From assembly GCA_944363755.1 (NCBI GenBank), contig CALVVC010000050.1:1-7289 (forward strand): 7,289 bases of DNA, in the 5' to 3' direction. Shown in pieces: positions 6,496 to 7,289 of this stretch. How positions within the stretch are numbered: position 1 is the stretch's first letter; each line of letters begins with the position of its first letter. Under the pieces are notes generated by a model, which worked only from the letters and a program-made list of their open reading frames with translations, did no database searches and was not told where the DNA came from. The DNA comes from an uncultured Bacilli bacterium. Lineage in GTDB: Bacteria > Bacillota_I > Bacilli_A > RF39 > UBA660. A program made the translations under genes and the position numbers.

Positions 6496-7169
6496 AAATA
6501 AATATTAAATATATAGATAATAATTTAGAAGTTAATACTGATGAAGTTCAAGTGGTGGAGATAGAAAACAAAATATATTTTTATCGAATAATAAGTGACT
6601 TATACAATATATATAATGGAAATATACCAGATGATATAACATTGTTAGATGATAATAATAAAGAGATGAATAATCAAAATAAATTAAAAGTATTTTTAAA
6701 TTTTTTTGATTTAGGTTTAGATACAAAAAAATATAGTAATGATATTGCAAAATATATTTCATTTAATATTTCTGATGAGAATAAAGATGTTTTAATTAAA
6801 CAATACAATAAAATAATTAATATTTATAAAACAATATTAAATGATATGGATATACCATTATCAATAGAATCAGAAATAAATATAGATAGTATTACAAAAT
6901 TAATGAAAGTGACAATTAAAACAGAGGATAATTTATTATCTAATTTATTTATATTAATTGATTTAGAAAATTTATTTCAAACAAAAAATATATTAATATT
7001 TGTTAATTTAAAACAATATTTAACTAATGGGGAATTAGAGGAATTATATAAATATAGTATTTATAATGAAGTTCCATTATTATTAATAGATTCACAAAGT
7101 TATGGTACCACATTAAATAATGAAAAAAAATTAATAATTGACGAAAATTTAGATGAATTTATGTTATAA
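6492..7169 (+). CDS. csn2: CRISPR-associated protein Csn2 (short form, type II-A)
   Basis: Csn2 is the subtype-defining adaptation protein of type II-A; it forms a tetrameric ring that slides on double-stranded DNA ends, needs calcium, and works with Cas1-Cas2 and Cas9 during spacer uptake. The product has 225 residues, close to the 220 of S. pyogenes Csn2, so it belongs to the short form rather than the long form of about 350. Overall identity is low, as usual for this family; the clearest match is NILIFVNLKQYLTNGELEEL (166-185) followed by VPLLLID (194-200), equivalent to the LLIFVN-FLT-EV region of streptococcal Csn2. The central part (about 75-145) is helical and rich in K, D and N. The ATG overlaps the TGA of cas2 (ATGA), indicating translational coupling. 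It is last in the operon and very AT-rich. No terminator is seen before the leader, so operon transcripts may run into the array. Confidence 0.93.
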   Translation: MKINIKYIDNNLEVNTDEVQVVEIENKIYFYRIISDLYNIYNGNIPDDITLLDDNNKEMNNQNKLKVFLNFFDLGLDTKKYSNDIAKYISFNISDENKDVLIKQYNKIINIYKTILNDMDIPLSIESEINIDSITKLMKVTIKTEDNLLSNLFILIDLENLFQTKNILIFVNLKQYLTNGELEELYKYSIYNEVPLLLIDSQSYGTTLNNEKKLIIDENLDEFML

Positions 7170-7195
7170 TTAAGTAAATTGACATAGTTTTACCA

Positions 7196-7224
7196 TTTAA
7201 AGTTATTATGTTCTCTATGATAAT
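7196..7224 (+). promoter_or_regulatory. Predicted pre-crRNA promoter in the leader
   Basis: TTTAAA (7196-7201) is 17 bp from GATAAT (7219-7224), which would start transcription near 7231, about 20 nt before the first repeat. The -10 sits in TCTATGATAATA (7214-7225) followed by ACAG, the same as the tracrRNA promoter core except for one inserted T, which supports its choice. An alternative is the perfect TTGACA (7179-7184) with TATTAT (7204-7209), though its 19-bp spacer is long. Confidence 0.6.
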
Positions 7225-7244
7225 AACAGATATAGACAAAACTG

Positions 7245-7251
7245 ATTTGAG
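7245..7251 (+). promoter_or_regulatory. Leader-anchoring site ATTTGAG for spacer integration
   Basis: ATTTGAG is directly next to the first base of the repeat. This exact motif at the leader end is known in streptococcal type II-A systems to direct Cas1-Cas2 integration to the first repeat. Its conservation here indicates leader-polarised adaptation and confirms which end of the array this is. Confidence 0.82.
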
Positions 7252-7289
7252 GTTTTAGATCTATGTCATTTTAAATGGTATTAAAACAA
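7252..7289 (+). CRISPR. Start of the CRISPR array: first repeat and 2 nt of spacer 1
   Basis: One 36-bp repeat (7252-7287) begins GTTTTAGATCTATGTC and ends AATGGTATTAAAAC; its ends GTTTTA and TAAAAC are mutually complementary, as in other type II-A repeats. Only one copy is visible because the window stops 2 bases into the first spacer, but its identity follows from the near-complete pairing with the tracrRNA anti-repeat, the adjacent ATTTGAG and the upstream cas operon. Number and content of spacers are unknown. Confidence 0.93.

Larger units (their letters stand above)
7170..7251 (+). promoter_or_regulatory. CRISPR leader
   Basis: The 82 bp between the csn2 stop and the first repeat hold no gene and have the position and orientation of a type II-A leader. 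It contains the predicted pre-crRNA promoter, an ATTTGAG motif touching the repeat, and two short stretches that resemble the repeat in inverted orientation (7180-7187 and 7187-7201). The orientation is supported by the repeat starting GTTTTA and by the cas genes lying upstream. Confidence 0.88.

Noticed and set aside
7179..7209. TTGACA/TATTAT as the main leader promoter
   Set aside because: A 19-bp spacer is long, and the -10 at 7219-7224 is supported by its match to the tracrRNA promoter core. Kept only as an alternative.

Overview
The window is a complete type II-A CRISPR-Cas locus from a very AT-rich bacterium, plus one unrelated gene on its left side. Low G+C, strong AGGAGG-type ribosome binding sites, the standard code (tryptophan as TGG, TGA as a stop in cas2), and a gene set of cas9-cas1-cas2-csn2 point to a low-GC member of the Bacillota (Firmicutes), probably host-associated. 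I cannot name the genus. The Cas1, Cas2, Csn2 and tracrRNA parts resemble the Streptococcus pyogenes type II-A system in layout and motifs, but the Cas9 sequence is clearly diverged from the streptococcal one.

Left part (1-1100): the first ~34 bases look like the intrinsic terminator of a gene lying outside the window. A promoter with a MerR-family-like operator (about 120-150) then precedes a single gene for a DUF362 protein (171-1058). That gene has its own strong terminator (1062-1096), so it looks like an independent transcription unit not functionally tied to the CRISPR system.

Control region (1100-1300): this short intergenic region carries a + strand promoter (1119-1146) for the cas operon and, on the - strand, the tracrRNA gene (about 1164-1262). 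The tracrRNA has a 25-nt upper anti-repeat, a 4-nt bulge, a 6-nt lower anti-repeat, a nexus hairpin, a second small hairpin and a terminator hairpin with a T tract. Its promoter (1268-1295, - strand) lies across the ribosome binding site and first codons of cas9. If the + strand promoter is used, the 5' leader of cas9 mRNA is antisense to the whole tracrRNA.

Cas operon (1289-7169): cas9, cas1, cas2 and csn2 are packed in one direction, and every junction overlaps (29 nt, about 14 nt and 4 nt). All catalytic residues that can be checked are present in Cas9 (RuvC D12, E774, H983, D986; HNH D851, H852, N875), Cas1 (E147, H203, E218) and Cas2 (D14), so the system looks intact for both interference and adaptation.

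Right edge (7170-7289): an 82-bp leader with a probable pre-crRNA promoter ends in ATTTGAG, the leader-anchoring motif of type II-A systems. The first 36-bp repeat follows and the window stops 2 bases into the first spacer. Together: Cas1-Cas2-Csn2 with Cas9 acquire spacers at the leader-repeat junction; the array transcript pairs with tracrRNA, is expected to be cut by host RNase III, and loads Cas9. I see a well-formed member of a known system rather than a new class. The parts worth a second look are the dense overlapping regulation around the cas9 start, a promoter core shared by the tracrRNA and the leader, and inverted repeat-like fragments in the leader.
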